A stretch of DNA of 64,000 nt, from assembly GCA_026003835.1 (NCBI GenBank), contig BPHZ01000002.1:1-64000 (forward strand), in the 5' to 3' direction. The notes beneath the pieces are model-generated. The model was not told the origin of the DNA. It saw only the letters and a list, made by a program, of their open reading frames with translations, and did no database searches. Position numbers and translations under genes: made by a program. Shown here one piece after another: positions 39,088 through 48,908 of the stretch. The stretch's first letter is position 1. Each line of letters opens with the position of its first letter. The stretch comes from Herpetosiphonaceae bacterium (GTDB lineage Bacteria; Chloroflexota; Chloroflexia; Chloroflexales; Herpetosiphonaceae).

Positions 39088-39600
39088 GTGCAAAAGCGGT
39101 ACCTGATGATCGTACTTGTTCTGGCAGTTGCGGTTGTCACCGCTTCCCTGACTTACGCCACTGCCACGAGTAAACGAGAGCTTGCGACAATCCGGCAGGC
39201 GACAGCAAAGTACCATCAATTGGAGGCAGCCCTGGCTGATGGCTATGAACCCTTGTTTGACTGCACCCTCAACCCTACCGATCCTACGCTAGCGATGGGT
39301 CAGCATTACATCAATGGCGCACTGGTTTCAGACGATGTGTTGGAGCTAGAGAAGCCGGAGGTGCTGATGTATGAGCCGCAGAGCGATGACAGCATGAAAC
39401 TGGTCGGTGTGGAGTACGTCATCTTTGAAGATGCCTGGACCGGCGAGAATCCACCGGAATTTTTGGGACGAACAATGGCACGGAAAACGGCTGTCGGCGT
39501 CCACGAAGTACCAGCTTTCTATGAAGTCCACGCCTGGGTCTGGTCTCACAACCCGCATGGTGATTTTGCCGATTGGAATCCGGAGATTACCTGCCGCTAA
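39088..39600 (+). CDS. Conserved exported protein of unknown function
   Basis: The 170-residue product starts with GTG after TAGGAGGAG. It has a signal or anchor helix (LMIVLVLAVAVVTASLTYA) and a compact domain with AMGQHYINGALVSDD, VLMYEPQS, VGVEYVIF, and a C-terminal EVHAWVWSHNPHGDFADWNP. I recall similar secreted proteins in actinomycetes and Chloroflexota with no assigned role. The conserved His/Trp and Asn-Pro residues could form a metal or active site. Confidence 0.7.
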   Translation: MQKRYLMIVLVLAVAVVTASLTYATATSKRELATIRQATAKYHQLEAALADGYEPLFDCTLNPTDPTLAMGQHYINGALVSDDVLELEKPEVLMYEPQSDDSMKLVGVEYVIFEDAWTGENPPEFLGRTMARKTAVGVHEVPAFYEVHAWVWSHNPHGDFADWNPEITCR

Positions 39601-39622
39601 GTCATTCATCAGCCAGGTAGCC

Positions 39623-39656
39623 GACAAATGCCTGCTCGCGCGAGTGGGCATTTGTC
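39623..39656 (+). terminator. Hairpin after the exported protein gene
   Basis: GACAAATGCC (39623-39632) pairs with GGCATTTGTC (39647-39656), and CTCGCGCGAG forms an inner stem. It lies 22 bp after the stop. Confidence 0.7.
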
Positions 39657-39689
39657 TCCCATCCTTGTAACAACTTGAGGAGGATACAG

Positions 39690-40103
39690 ATGGACAAACG
39701 TGCAACGCATACCATCTGGCACCGCGTGCAAAACCAGCTACAGCAAGAAGGAGCCATCCTCCTACCGCTCCGGTTGTTCATCGGTCTTGGCTGGACACGG
39801 GCCGCTCTAGAGAAGCTGCTGAATCCGGACTGGCATCATGGAACGGCGTTAGTACGCTTTTTTGAAGGACAGATTGGCGTTGATGCCATCTCTTTTCCTT
39901 TCTATCAATCTTTGGTGGTAGAGCTGTTTACCCCTTACGCCCAGTTTCTGAGCTGGGTCATCATGAGCGGTGACACTCCGCTGGGGCTGCAAGCCCCGCG
40001 GCTTCTCGCGGCTAGCCGCGAGCCCGGGTACCCTGTGGGTGTCCCCGTGTCCAGGGGACGACGCACCCGCAAGCGGGTACCCGCCGCTTGCCAGCGGCGC
40101 TGA
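39690..40103 (+). pseudogene. DoxX-type membrane protein gene, cut by mobile DNA
   Basis: From ATG 39690 (GAGGAGG upstream) about 95 residues read as a DoxX-like protein: LLPLRLFIGLGWTRAALEKL is the first helix, and LVVELFTPYAQFLSWVIM is the second. After about 39970 the frame enters GC-rich palindromic sequence (GYPVGVPVSRGRRTRKRVPA) that is not DoxX and stops at 40103. The remaining two membrane helices are missing. The gene was truncated by the insertion that follows. Confidence 0.75.
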
Positions 40104-40315
40104 CAGCCGGTCTACGCTACGTGGTTTGTGGTGGTGGCCGGATCTGCCCCACCGCTCCATACAGGAAGCGTGAGAGCAGATTGACCGCCCCAACCGCATC
40201 CGGGTGCCCTTTGGGCGGTGCCCGCAACCCACAGGCCGGACAGCGCGGGTACCCGCTGGGTGACGCGCCCCTGGGGTTTGTGGCGGTGCTTGCAGTCGGG
40301 GTTGGGACAGGTTTG
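39970..40315 (-). mobile_element. Remnant of an IS200/IS605-type element
   Basis: The left part (39970-40110) is packed with palindromes, such as CTCGCGGCTAGCCGCGAG and CGCCGCTTGCCAGCGGCG, like the subterminal hairpins of IS605 elements. It contains several GCGGGTACCCGC units. The right part encodes the end of a TnpB-like protein on the minus strand. No complete element remains, and an IS5-like element abuts it at 40316. Confidence 0.55.
40117..40315 (-). pseudogene. TnpB/OrfB C-terminal remnant
   Basis: One minus-strand frame reads QTCPNPDCKHRHKPQGR, the first half of a TnpB zinc finger. Another frame gives CPACG and then HPDAVGAVNLLSRFLYGAVG, the second half and the conserved H-x-D-x-x-G-A-x-N catalytic end, with a stop at 40117. 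The frames are broken near a CGGGTACCCGC insert at about 40247. The RuvC core is absent. Confidence 0.65.
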
Positions 40316-41178
40316 ACTAGAAGCTATCTCAAAAATGGTATACTGCATCCCAGAAGGATCAATTGACGTTGGCTGGGAGGCAGACGCTGGAATTGACTGA
40401 CGAGCAATGGAAGGTGATTGCACCGTTGATTCCGGTACCACGCCGCGAGGATGGTCGTGGACGTCCAGGGCGGAATGACCGGGAGATCCTCAATGGCATT
40501 CTGTGGATTCTCCGCACTGGTGCACCGTGGAAAGATGTGCCGGATCGGTATCCGTCGTAGCAACCGTGCCACCGCCGCTTCCAAGAAGGGGGGCACACCG
40601 GCACGTTTGAGCGAATGCTGTCCGCCCTGGCGAGCGATGTACGGGAACGTGGTGGGCTGGATCGCTCCGCCTGTTTTATTGATGGCACCGTTGCGGTGGC
40701 CAAAACAGGGGGCGCGCTGGTGGAACGACCACGCGGGGCAACGGGACCAAGATCATGGCACTGGTCGCGCGCCTTGGTCTTCCTAGCGCCATCCACAGTG
40801 CATCTGCTCCACCGCATGAAGTCACCCTTGCTGAAGCACCGGTCGCCGCACGTTGTATCGCTGATCGACCAGCGCATCTGATTGGCGACAACGCCGTTGA
40901 TCGTGATCCGTTGGATGTGACCCTGGCCGAGCAAGGGATGGAACTGAGTGCTCCGCATCGCAGCAAGCGCGGCAACAAGACGCACGACGGTCGCCGGGTA
41001 CCCGCTGGGTGGCGCCGCTAGAAACGACGCTGGAAAGCGGAACGGCTCTTCGCCTGGTTGCAGAATGATCGCCGGATCGTGGTGCGGCATGCCTCGTATC
41101 CTGAAAACGACCGTGGATTCGTCTTGCTTGGGTGTGTACGCATTCTCCTTCGCTGGTATTTTTGAGATGGCTTCTAGT
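40316..41178 (+). mobile_element. IS5-family insertion sequence (863 bp), inactive
   Basis: The ends are inverted repeats: AGAAGCTATCTCAAAAAT at the left and its complement with one mismatch at the right (ATTTTTGAGATGGCTTCT). CTAG is found at each outer edge and may be the target duplication. The element holds one broken transposase gene. Size and protein type fit the IS5 family (ISL2/IS1031-like). It lies against the IS605-type remnant. Confidence 0.8.
40363..41165 (+). pseudogene. IS5-family transposase, several frameshifts and an insert
   Basis: The N-terminus [20 protein letters not shown] and [20 protein letters not shown] match the DUF4096 domain, but a stop follows at 40560. The DDE core is spread over frames (ACFIDGTVAVAK; then GNGTKIMALVARLGLPSAIH and LIGDNAVDRDPLD). 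Near 40994 a CGGGTACCCGCTGGGTGGCG insert interrupts the gene. The C-terminal [20 protein letters not shown] with the catalytic Glu, and [16 protein letters not shown], complete it at 41165. Confidence 0.8.
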
Positions 41179-41540
41179 GTCCAATAAACATAAACTGGCC
41201 TCCTGAGCATATCTGAATGCTCTTAAGCGGTTTCATCCATGTTCGTCATCTTGACGATAAACTTCCGTTTAGCTTTGCACCTCCTAATGATAATGTTGCC
41301 TGTTTTGGAGCTGCGATTTGCCCACCCATCCTCCATTCGGTTTCCAGGCGTGGCTACGCGCCCGCCTGATCTGCCAAATTGGAACTTGTACATTCGTGTG
41401 AAATACGCGAGGATACAGGCAGCTCAGTGAACCAACCTAATCGCATACATACCGTTCGTCATTGTTGTAGATTGGAGCTGTTACGCTGAGCACAACCGGT
41501 TTCTCACCTGCCACAACGACGCGCCGTCCGATCCTGCTTT
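41179..41540. other. Intergenic stretch with no supported gene
   Basis: On the minus strand an AGGAGG site at about 41200-41206 is followed by ATG at 41191 and only five codons (MFIGH) before the IS5 end. This may be the start of a gene lost when the element inserted. I see nothing else I can support in the rest. Confidence 0.4.
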
Positions 41541-41660
41541 AGCAGCGAAGCTGTCGCCATCGAGGGCGCCAATCATGGCTTTATGCGCTACGAGTGGGAA
41601 CGCCAGGCGATTGCTGCTACCGTCGAGTGGCTGTGTAAGGTGGGTCCACTACCCTCCTGA
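41541..41660 (+). pseudogene. C-terminal fragment of an alpha/beta hydrolase
   Basis: The 39-codon frame reads SSEAVAIEGANHGFMRYEWE and then ERQAIAATVEWL before a stop at 41658. The GANHGF box with its catalytic His and the closing helix are typical of dienelactone-hydrolase-like alpha/beta hydrolases. Nothing upstream continues it. Its end overlaps the convergent methyltransferase gene by 12 bases. Confidence 0.6.
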
Positions 41661-42938
41661 CCAATCGAGGAGGGATAAAGTCTCGACATGTGAGGTCTGA
41701 GGAAAGAAGTCGAAGGGTTGCGCGAAGCGCAGGCGATAGCCCGCCTCCACCAGTGCTCGAATATCGCGGGCAAGCGTGCCCGGGTGGCACGAGATGTAGG
41801 CGATGCGGGTGGGGCGATGTGCGATCAGCGCCTGAAGCGCAGCCGGTTCCATGCCACGGCGGGGCGGGTCGAGCAGCGCTGCTGTAAAGCGCTCAACCTT
41901 CATCAGCTCCGGCAGCACATCTTCGACTCGCCCGGCGATAATGCGCACTCCATCGATGCCTGCTTCCACAGCAGATGCACGAGCATCCTCGACGGCGAAG
42001 GGGTTTTCCTCAATACCGACAGCGCCGGCAAGCGGGCTGCTGCGCGCTAGAGGGAGGATAAACGTGCCAGCGCCGCAGTAGGCATCCAGCAGTCGATCGC
42101 CAGCCTGAAGCGCCAGCGCTTCGCGGACAGCGTCGAGCATTGCCTGGGCAAGGGGTACGTTCGCCTGGAAAAAACTCACCGGCGAGAGGCGCAGGCGCAG
42201 GCTGCCCATCTGCTCGTAAAGATAGGCCTCGCCGCTGAGGAGCGCCCATCCCTTTCTCGTTGTGACGGCGGTACCGGATAGAGCAGGTAACGCCGCATGC
42301 CAGCGTCCGGCACGCTCTTTGAGGATCTGTCGATCGCCGCCGTGGAAGAGGCCCATCACTGTCTGGTCTGCCAGGCTGGCGCGCAGCGTGACCTCACGCA
42401 GATCAGGGATCGGGAGCAAGGGCTGTAAGGTGCTGATAGCGTTGTTGAGGAGAGGATGGAGCAGGGGACTCTGATCGATCGGTACAAGCCGACGCGTTCC
42501 TGGAGCGTAGAAGCCGATCTGCGCTCCGGCGACATGCAGGCGAGCTGTTGTGCGGTAGCCCCAAGGCTCCGATGGTATAGGGGTGCGGATATCCGGATCC
42601 GCGACGCGTCCAAGATAGACGAGCTGATCGCGCAGGATGTGTGCTTTACCTGCGAGCTGTGCCTCATAGGCAATATGCTGCCAGTCACAGCCGATACAAT
42701 CCTGACTCTCAACGCCTGGCGAGGCGATCCGCGCCGGCGAGGCGGAGAGGACCTCGACCACATCCCCACGAGCCAGCGATTGAGCCCGCTCAGAGAGACG
42801 TACCAGGACGCGCTCGCCAGGCAAGCCACCTCGCGCAAAGACTGGCCGTCCCTGCCAGCGACCGACCGCGTAGCCGCCCTGCGCAAAACCATGCAGGTCC
42901 AGCTCCAGCATTTCCGGCCAGCCGGCCCGCTCTGCCAT
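41649..42938 (-). CDS. RNA (uracil-5)-methyltransferase, TrmA/RlmD family
   Basis: The 429-residue product has an N-terminal TRAM domain (LDLHGFAQGGYAVGRWQGRP). CIGCDWQHIAYEAQL is a reduced version of the Fe-S Cys cluster. The SAM site is LLDAYCGAGTFILPLA, the DPPRRGM loop follows, and the catalytic Cys is in IAYISCHPGTLARD. It should methylate C5 of a uridine in rRNA or tRNA; which one cannot be told. The second of two ATGs (42938) is best spaced from AGGAGG. Confidence 0.9.
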   Translation of the reverse strand: MAERAGWPEMLELDLHGFAQGGYAVGRWQGRPVFARGGLPGERVLVRLSERAQSLARGDVVEVLSASPARIASPGVESQDCIGCDWQHIAYEAQLAGKAHILRDQLVYLGRVADPDIRTPIPSEPWGYRTTARLHVAGAQIGFYAPGTRRLVPIDQSPLLHPLLNNAISTLQPLLPIPDLREVTLRASLADQTVMGLFHGGDRQILKERAGRWHAALPALSGTAVTTRKGWALLSGEAYLYEQMGSLRLRLSPVSFFQANVPLAQAMLDAVREALALQAGDRLLDAYCGAGTFILPLARSSPLAGAVGIEENPFAVEDARASAVEAGIDGVRIIAGRVEDVLPELMKVERFTAALLDPPRRGMEPAALQALIAHRPTRIAYISCHPGTLARDIRALVEAGYRLRFAQPFDFFPQTSHVETLSLLDWSGG

Positions 42939-43087
42939 CATATCCTCCTACTGCCAATCGAAACGAATATTCTTTGCTTAATGCCAGGCCATCATAGACG
43001 TTGCCCATGCCTGCTGTCAAATCGCGCGTGTATGATTGCGGTTTCGCTGTACCTGTGCTAAGATTCGGAAGCTATGAGACGTACTGC

Positions 43088-43257
43088 TGGAGTGGTTCGA
43101 GAGGGGAGAATCTCCCAGCTCCCCTTGCTCCATACCTTCTCATCGGGTATCACGAGTGGTCAATTCCATTGATTGTGATGAGGAAGGGGGAGCCGGAGGG
43201 GCTACGCCTCTCCGAACCGCCCCATCACGCTGGATGTGCTGGACTACTCGCAGATCT
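43088..43257. repeat. Dispersed hairpin repeat, copy in the 42.9-43.3 kb gap
   Basis: The 350-bp gap between the divergent methyltransferase and beta-helix genes holds a variant copy. GGAGGGGC (43194-43201) pairs with GCCTCTCC, and the GGACTACTCG tail at 43242 is a degenerate form of TGGACCACT. A related GGGAGAATCTCCC stem lies at 43107. The rest of the gap shows no gene. Confidence 0.55.
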
Positions 43258-43291
43258 GCACTGATTCGCAGGATTGCCTGGAATATCGTTT

Positions 43292-45034
43292 ATGGATCTG
43301 TTCTCTCCAGAACATAATCGCTCTCGATGGTTCGAACGCGCCCGTCAGGGAGCCGTCGCGGCCGGACGCCGCGGCCTGCTGATGGCCGCACGGTTTCGGA
43401 CATACGGGGCCTCTCTCTACAGTGCGATCCTGCGCTCTCAATTCGCAGCCAGGGCGCGCGATAATCAGATTTTACTGCTTGGCCTCGCGCTGCTTCTGAT
43501 CACAATTATTATGGCACATTTTGCCTCTGGCGGTGGGGGAGATCAGCTCGGCGGCGGTATCAATGAGACCCCTACGTTAAGCGCGCTGGTGGGGCGCACG
43601 ACCAGCACACCGGAGCGGAAAACCTCTACTACGATTCCTACAAGCAAAAGCTATCCTGATCCTGTTGGGGTTGCAACTCCATCCGAGGGGCTTCCAACGT
43701 CCCCGCCTGCTCAAACCCCACGGGCAACAGCTGTTGGCAGTAACTACCCAGGCCCGGATGAGCCGCTGCCATCGCCGGTCGGTTCTCCGCCGGGGCCATT
43801 CGTCACGCAGCCGGCGTTGTCTCCCTCTCCCCGCTCGCAGGCTCCGACGCAGGTATTTCCAACGTTCCCACCGCCACCGACGCGCAGGGTGGTTCAGCCG
43901 ACGCAGCCCTCTGGTGGAGGCTATCCCCCGCCGTCGGAAGAGCCCGAGCCGCAAGAGACACCGCCGCCGTTCGGCGGTGTTCCGTCAGCGACACCTCGCG
44001 CCACGGCGCCGGCGGCGCCTCAGGCCACAGCAACAGCTACTGCGCTTCCAACCACAACACCAACGCCGCTTCCAACCAGTACACCGGTTCCTCCGACGCC
44101 GACCAGCCCTCCATCGCGGGTTATTTCCGGCGATGTGCGTTGGACGCCGTCGGATAGCCCTGTTATTGTAGATATGGATACCGTTATCGCCCCTGGCGCT
44201 ACATTGACCATCGAGCCCGGCGTCGATATCTGGGTGGCCTCGGGCGCCAGGTTTATCGTGAGTGGGCGGCTTGTCGCCGGCGGCGATGCGGGCTTGCCTG
44301 TGCGTTTTGTTAGCGGCGATGGCGGCTCCTGGGGCGGCATTGCGATCCATGAGGGCGGCAGCGCCCAACTTGTTGGCGTCCAGATCCGCGGCGCTGGCTC
44401 ACAGGGACTGGCGATCGTCGCCCACGGCGGCCAGCTTGTGGTCAACGATACCATCATTACGGAGGGCAGCGGCAGCATTGTGACCTATGGCAGCACCGTC
44501 GAATTGCGGCGGACGGTGAGCACGGGCAATAGTCTTTCCGGCGCAGCAATGACGTTTGTCCTTGGAGAGGGCAACAGCCTTACGCTTGTCGGTAACAGCA
44601 TTACAGGGAATCAGATCGCCGTAGGTTCCCCTGCAGCCCAGATTGTCGTTCAAGGTGCTGCGGCATTGGAAGTGACCGGCAACTTCTTCACGCTCGCCGG
44701 TCCCACCGGCAGCAATCTGCTGATCGATGCCAGTGTTCCTTACACTGCGGCCATCACCTGCAATACCTTCTACGGCGGCTCGGTTGGGCTTGCGCTCAAC
44801 ACATCTCAGCCCAACCTCAAGGGCTTTGCCGTCGGCGTTGCACAGAATGTTTTTGAACATCACACGACGCGCGGCGCGAGCGGCGATCTGGCCTTTGATG
44901 TAGCCAATAATTGGTGGGGCCATCCAAGCGGCCCCTTCGAGGCGACACGTAACCCCTCAGGTCAGGGCGATGCCGTCGGTGTCAATCTGATCTTTGACCC
45001 CTGGTTAACCAGCAGACCCGAGTGTGCGCCGTAA
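43292..45034 (+). CDS. Membrane-anchored parallel beta-helix protein with long Pro/Thr-rich stalk
   Basis: The 580-residue product has a basic cytoplasmic N-terminus and one membrane helix (ILLLGLALLLITIIMAHFA, about 64-82). A Pro/Ser/Thr stalk of nearly 200 residues with PTPTS-type repeats follows. The C-terminal right-handed beta-helix begins ISGDVRWTPSDSPVIVDMDT and has repeated rungs (GATLTIEPGVDIWVASGARF) and NNWWGHPSGPF, typical of surface beta-helix proteins. It is probably displayed outside, perhaps binding polysaccharide. ATG 43292 and TTG 43274 are both possible, with no good ribosome site for either. Confidence 0.8.
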   Translation: MDLFSPEHNRSRWFERARQGAVAAGRRGLLMAARFRTYGASLYSAILRSQFAARARDNQILLLGLALLLITIIMAHFASGGGGDQLGGGINETPTLSALVGRTTSTPERKTSTTIPTSKSYPDPVGVATPSEGLPTSPPAQTPRATAVGSNYPGPDEPLPSPVGSPPGPFVTQPALSPSPRSQAPTQVFPTFPPPPTRRVVQPTQPSGGGYPPPSEEPEPQETPPPFGGVPSATPRATAPAAPQATATATALPTTTPTPLPTSTPVPPTPTSPPSRVISGDVRWTPSDSPVIVDMDTVIAPGATLTIEPGVDIWVASGARFIVSGRLVAGGDAGLPVRFVSGDGGSWGGIAIHEGGSAQLVGVQIRGAGSQGLAIVAHGGQLVVNDTIITEGSGSIVTYGSTVELRRTVSTGNSLSGAAMTFVLGEGNSLTLVGNSITGNQIAVGSPAAQIVVQGAAALEVTGNFFTLAGPTGSNLLIDASVPYTAAITCNTFYGGSVGLALNTSQPNLKGFAVGVAQNVFEHHTTRGASGDLAFDVANNWWGHPSGPFEATRNPSGQGDAVGVNLIFDPWLTSRPECAP

Positions 45035-45221
45035 GCTACTGTTCATAAAGCGATGATGCAGGCCATCCACGAAAATCAGCACGAACACGGGGCATGTCAT
45101 TCCTCTGTCATAGATTTCCTCTTCACGTTGGCCTCTTAATGTGTTAGATTACGCATACCTGGCGTAATCCAGGCCTTCTATCTGCACGGCCACTACTTGA
45201 CTTGAGAAGCCGGGGGAAGCC

Positions 45222-48200
45222 ATGTCTTTACGCATTCTACCCGTATTCCTGCTGCTGAGCATTCTTGTGCTTCCGATGGCGCTATTGCCCGGATTTCTTA
45301 CAGATGCTGCAGCGCAGGACGAGCGTTATCATCCACGCCGCACAACTCTGGAGAGCACGGCGCTCGGAAACGGCCAGCACAGCGGCACAACGTCTTCACG
45401 GATGGGTGTTACAGCCGAGCCGGGAAATACAGGCAGCTACACGACGGCCCCCATAAAGGAACGTGAACCCTTCACAGATCTTTTACTACGTTGGGAGGCG
45501 CAGGTGCCGGAGGGAGCGCATCTGCACCTGGAAGTGCGCGCCAGCGCTGATGGTATCACTTGGACGCGCTGGGGCGAGGTTGCGGAGAGCGATGACCTGT
45601 TTATGCCTGATGATCCGCCGGGCACGTATTGGGGCTCGCCAATCTATGCAGGGAGAGCAAGCTACTGGCAGGTGCGCGCGACCTTTGAGCCCGCGCCGGA
45701 TGGCCGGATGCCGATCCTGACGAAGATCGAGATGAACACTATCGACGTCCGGCGAGGGAACGCCTACGAGCGCCGATATCGGAACGTCCACCCGGTCGAG
45801 CCCGGCGGGAGCGGCGAGCCTCAGCATGCCCGCCGTTTGCAGCCGTACCTGCTGGGGCAGCCCTGACGGTGAAGGCAGCCGGGCCACGCCGGTCTACTAT
45901 CGCGCAACCCACTTAGTTGTCCACCATACTGCAGACTCCAATAGCCTTAAACCTGATACAGAGACATGGTGGGGCGATCGTGTGCGCGCAATCTGGTCGT
46001 TTCATACCTATACTCGCGGTTGGGGCGATATCGGCTACAACTTCCTGGTCGCTCCGACAGGTGAGATCTTCGAGGGGCGGGCAGGCGCCTACCCTGACTT
46101 TACCAATGACCCGGTCGGTTTTCACGATACCGGCAACTACGGTTCGATGGGCGTCGCGCTGATCGGCACCTACTCTTCTGAAGCGCCGACAAGTGCAGCG
46201 CAAGACAGCCTGGTCCAGTTGCTGGGCTGGAAGGCCAACCAGCGTGGTATCGACCCGTTGGGCAGTTCCTACTACTATGGCTGTGATATCTCGCGCTACT
46301 GCGGCAACGCAGGGGCGATCACGCCCAACATCGCCGGTCACCGCGATGTCGCCAACAACCCGGCTGGTTACACCGCTTGCCCCGGCAGCAGCGCCTATAG
46401 CTACCTGCCTTCGATTCGTAGTAGGGTGAACGCGCTGCTCAACGGCATACCCGACAACGGCGATAACGTGATCGACAACCTGGAGGTGGGCCAGAACGAT
46501 CAGTCGGGCTTCTATGACCTCAGCGAGCCAGGGGCTACCTGGCATACTGCCGGGTGCGGCGATGCCGGCAACACCTACTATACCTATAACATGGCCTCCG
46601 GTACGCCCGAGAACAAGGCCAAATGGCGCAAGACAGGGCTGCCAATTGGCAACTATCGTATCTTCACGCGCATCCCTCAGGGCTGTGGGCTCAGCACCCC
46701 GGCGACCTCACAGGCGCGCTACAGCGTGTGGCAGGCAGGCAGCCAGATAGGTGCGTTTACGATCAGTCAGAATACATCGGCCGAGTGGATTGAGCTAACG
46801 CAGTCGAGCGGGCCGCTGGCGCTGATCGAAAACCCCAATACGCCGGGCTACGCATGGCCTGTTGAGGTTCATCTCAACGATATTACCGGGGAGCCCGATC
46901 TCAGCCGGGTCATCTATTTCGATAGCGTGCGCTTTGTCAAAGAAGTGCCGCAGGGAAAAATTGCGCTGGACAGCGTCAGCTACGACCGGACAACCATCGC
47001 CAGCGGCGATATCCTGAGTGTGACGTTTACGCTCAAGAACATCGGCGCCGCGCCGCTAACGCTGCCGACTCAGGATCCGCAGCCCGGTACGAGCGGAGAT
47101 CCGGCGAGCGGCTATGTCTACGACGAGGGCGAGTGCTTCCTGGGCAACTCATCGCTCAGCTATCCGATCTTTCCCAAGGAGACCGGCCGCTTCCGGGTCA
47201 TGCTGGGCTATGACGGCTTTGACAGCTCTGGGAGCGGCTGCAGCGGAGGAACCAACCATTATCCCTGGCGCTGGGGCATCAGCCCCCCGCCGAACGATCC
47301 AGACCAGGTGACGCTCGACCCAGGTGAGACGATCAGCGTCGTCGGCGCCGTGCGCTTCCGTAACTACTCCACCAGTGCCAATCGCACGCTGACGCTGCGC
47401 ACCGGGCTGATCAATGAGTATGTCGAATACGTCGCCACCGGCGCCTTTCCTCAGACAATCACCATCACGCCGGAGCGCCGCCCGCCGCTGGCAGTGAGTT
47501 ATGATAGTAATTTACAGCCCATGGCCCACGTCTATCAGCTTACAACGATTCCTGATACCTTTCTGGCGCGCACGCGTAACCCGCTCTCGATTGTAGAGGG
47601 GCAATATCTGGGGAGCTTCGCCTGGGATGGCAGCTACCAGAACTGGGGAACCGGCGGGCCGGCGGGGGCCAGCGAGATGTTTGTTGTGATGCAGACTCGC
47701 ATATTCAACGCGCCAACGAGCGGGACCTATACCTTCGAGCTGACGTCGGACGACGGCGCCTGGCTCTGGATCGACGGCGAACAGCTGCTCGATGCCCACG
47801 GGCTCCACCCGGAGCGAGTGGTAACCGGCACACTCCAGCTCAGTGCAGGCGAGCATATCTTATCGCTTAAGTATTTTGAGCGCAGCGGCGAGGCATCGCT
47901 CGGCTATCGCTGGAAACTCCCCGGCGCTAGTAGCTTCAGCACTATCCCCGTCAGCATCGGCGGCGCGGCCTCCTCAGGTTCGACGATAAGTGGCCCAATC
48001 CAGATCGTCGCCGACGACCTGGGCGGGACAGGGATCGCCTCGATCCACTGGAGCCTCGACGGCATCAATTGGACAACCGCATCGGGCAATACGCTCACAC
48101 TGCAGCTTGAAGAAGGATCGTACAACCTCCGCTACCAGGCCACCGATGCGGCCGGTAACAGTGAGCAGATCCACCAGCTGCTCTTTACGGTTGACTCGAC

Positions 48201-48528
48201 GCCACCCTCCTCGACGATCGAGAGTGTGACGACGACCTCGACAGGCGTTTTGCACCTGACGCTAGCGGGGAGCGATAATCTGGCGGGGATTGCCAGCTAC
48301 CGGATTGAGGTGTATGACCTGGATACAGGCGCCACCCGCTTTTTGAGTGTTGCGCCTGATCAGCAGGCCAGATTTATCGGTACGCCGGGACATCGCTACG
48401 AATTCCGCAGCCAGGCCGTCGATCGCGTCGGAAACATCGAGGCGCGGCCGAGCTTGCCGGATGCCGTGGGCCAGACGCCGGCGGATGCCGTCTTCCATCA
48501 CCTATATCTGCCGCTATTGGCGCGATAA
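45222..48528 (+). CDS. Secreted N-acetylmuramoyl-L-alanine amidase, multidomain, one frameshift
   Basis: A signal peptide (LPVFLLLSILVLPMALLPGF) and a beta-rich domain occupy frame one to about 45810. The PGRP/amidase-2 domain then continues in another frame: ATHLVVHHTADSN (zinc His), GDIGYNFLVAPTGEIFEGRA and AGHRDVANNPAGYTACPG. A golvesin-like domain, CARDB-like strands, a PA14 domain (GTYTFELTSDDGAWLWIDGE) and Ig-like repeats follow. It ends in VFHHLYLPLLAR. Removing one G or C at 45801-45809 gives about 1101 residues. It should cleave peptide stems from peptidoglycan outside the cell. Confidence 0.85.
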
Positions 48529-48652
48529 GGAGGGATTGGGACGGTCCTGAGCAAACGCCGGCTCACCGTCAAGCGGTAGCTGGTATGCTGAAGAGACGTT
48601 GCGTACTTCAGGGTAGCAACGTCTCTCCGTTTATCTCTCCTCCATGCACTCC

Positions 48653-48778
48653 CAGGGCCATGGCACCGTCCACATGCTGATCGCGCAGCGACGTGAACAA
48701 CGGGGGCTTGGGGGACACCCCCAAGCCCCCATTCTTCCTGGTGGGGAGGGGGCATACGGCGACGTTGCCATGGCCCTG
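48653..48778 (-). mobile_element. MITE-like element, copy C (126 bp) with perfect 9-bp target duplication
   Basis: The ends CAGGGCCATGGCACCGTC (48653-48670) and GACGTTGCCATGGCCCTG (48761-48778) are inverted repeats with one mismatch in 18. ATGCACTCC occurs directly on both sides (48644-48652 and 48779-48787), a perfect target-site duplication. The interior shares the AACGTC edge and the GGGGGCTTGGGGG / CCCCCAAGCCCCC core with copies A and B. It lies in the 380-bp gap before the HhH gene and has no reading frame. Strand is assigned relative to copy A. Confidence 0.85.
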
Positions 48779-48908
48779 ATGCACTCCTTTCTCCGATTGA
48801 CGCAGCCCTGTTTTTCGGGTATAATACGAACACTAGTTCTATTGGTCAATCACTTGTCACACCACGAGCTCATGCCGAGAGGTGGAGTTAAGACGGAATG
48901 GGTGGAGT

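Noticed and set aside
40097-40315. Possible active TnpB guide system (omega RNA and nuclease)
   Set aside because: Only the C-terminal zinc finger and the last catalytic segment remain, in two frames. The nuclease core is missing.
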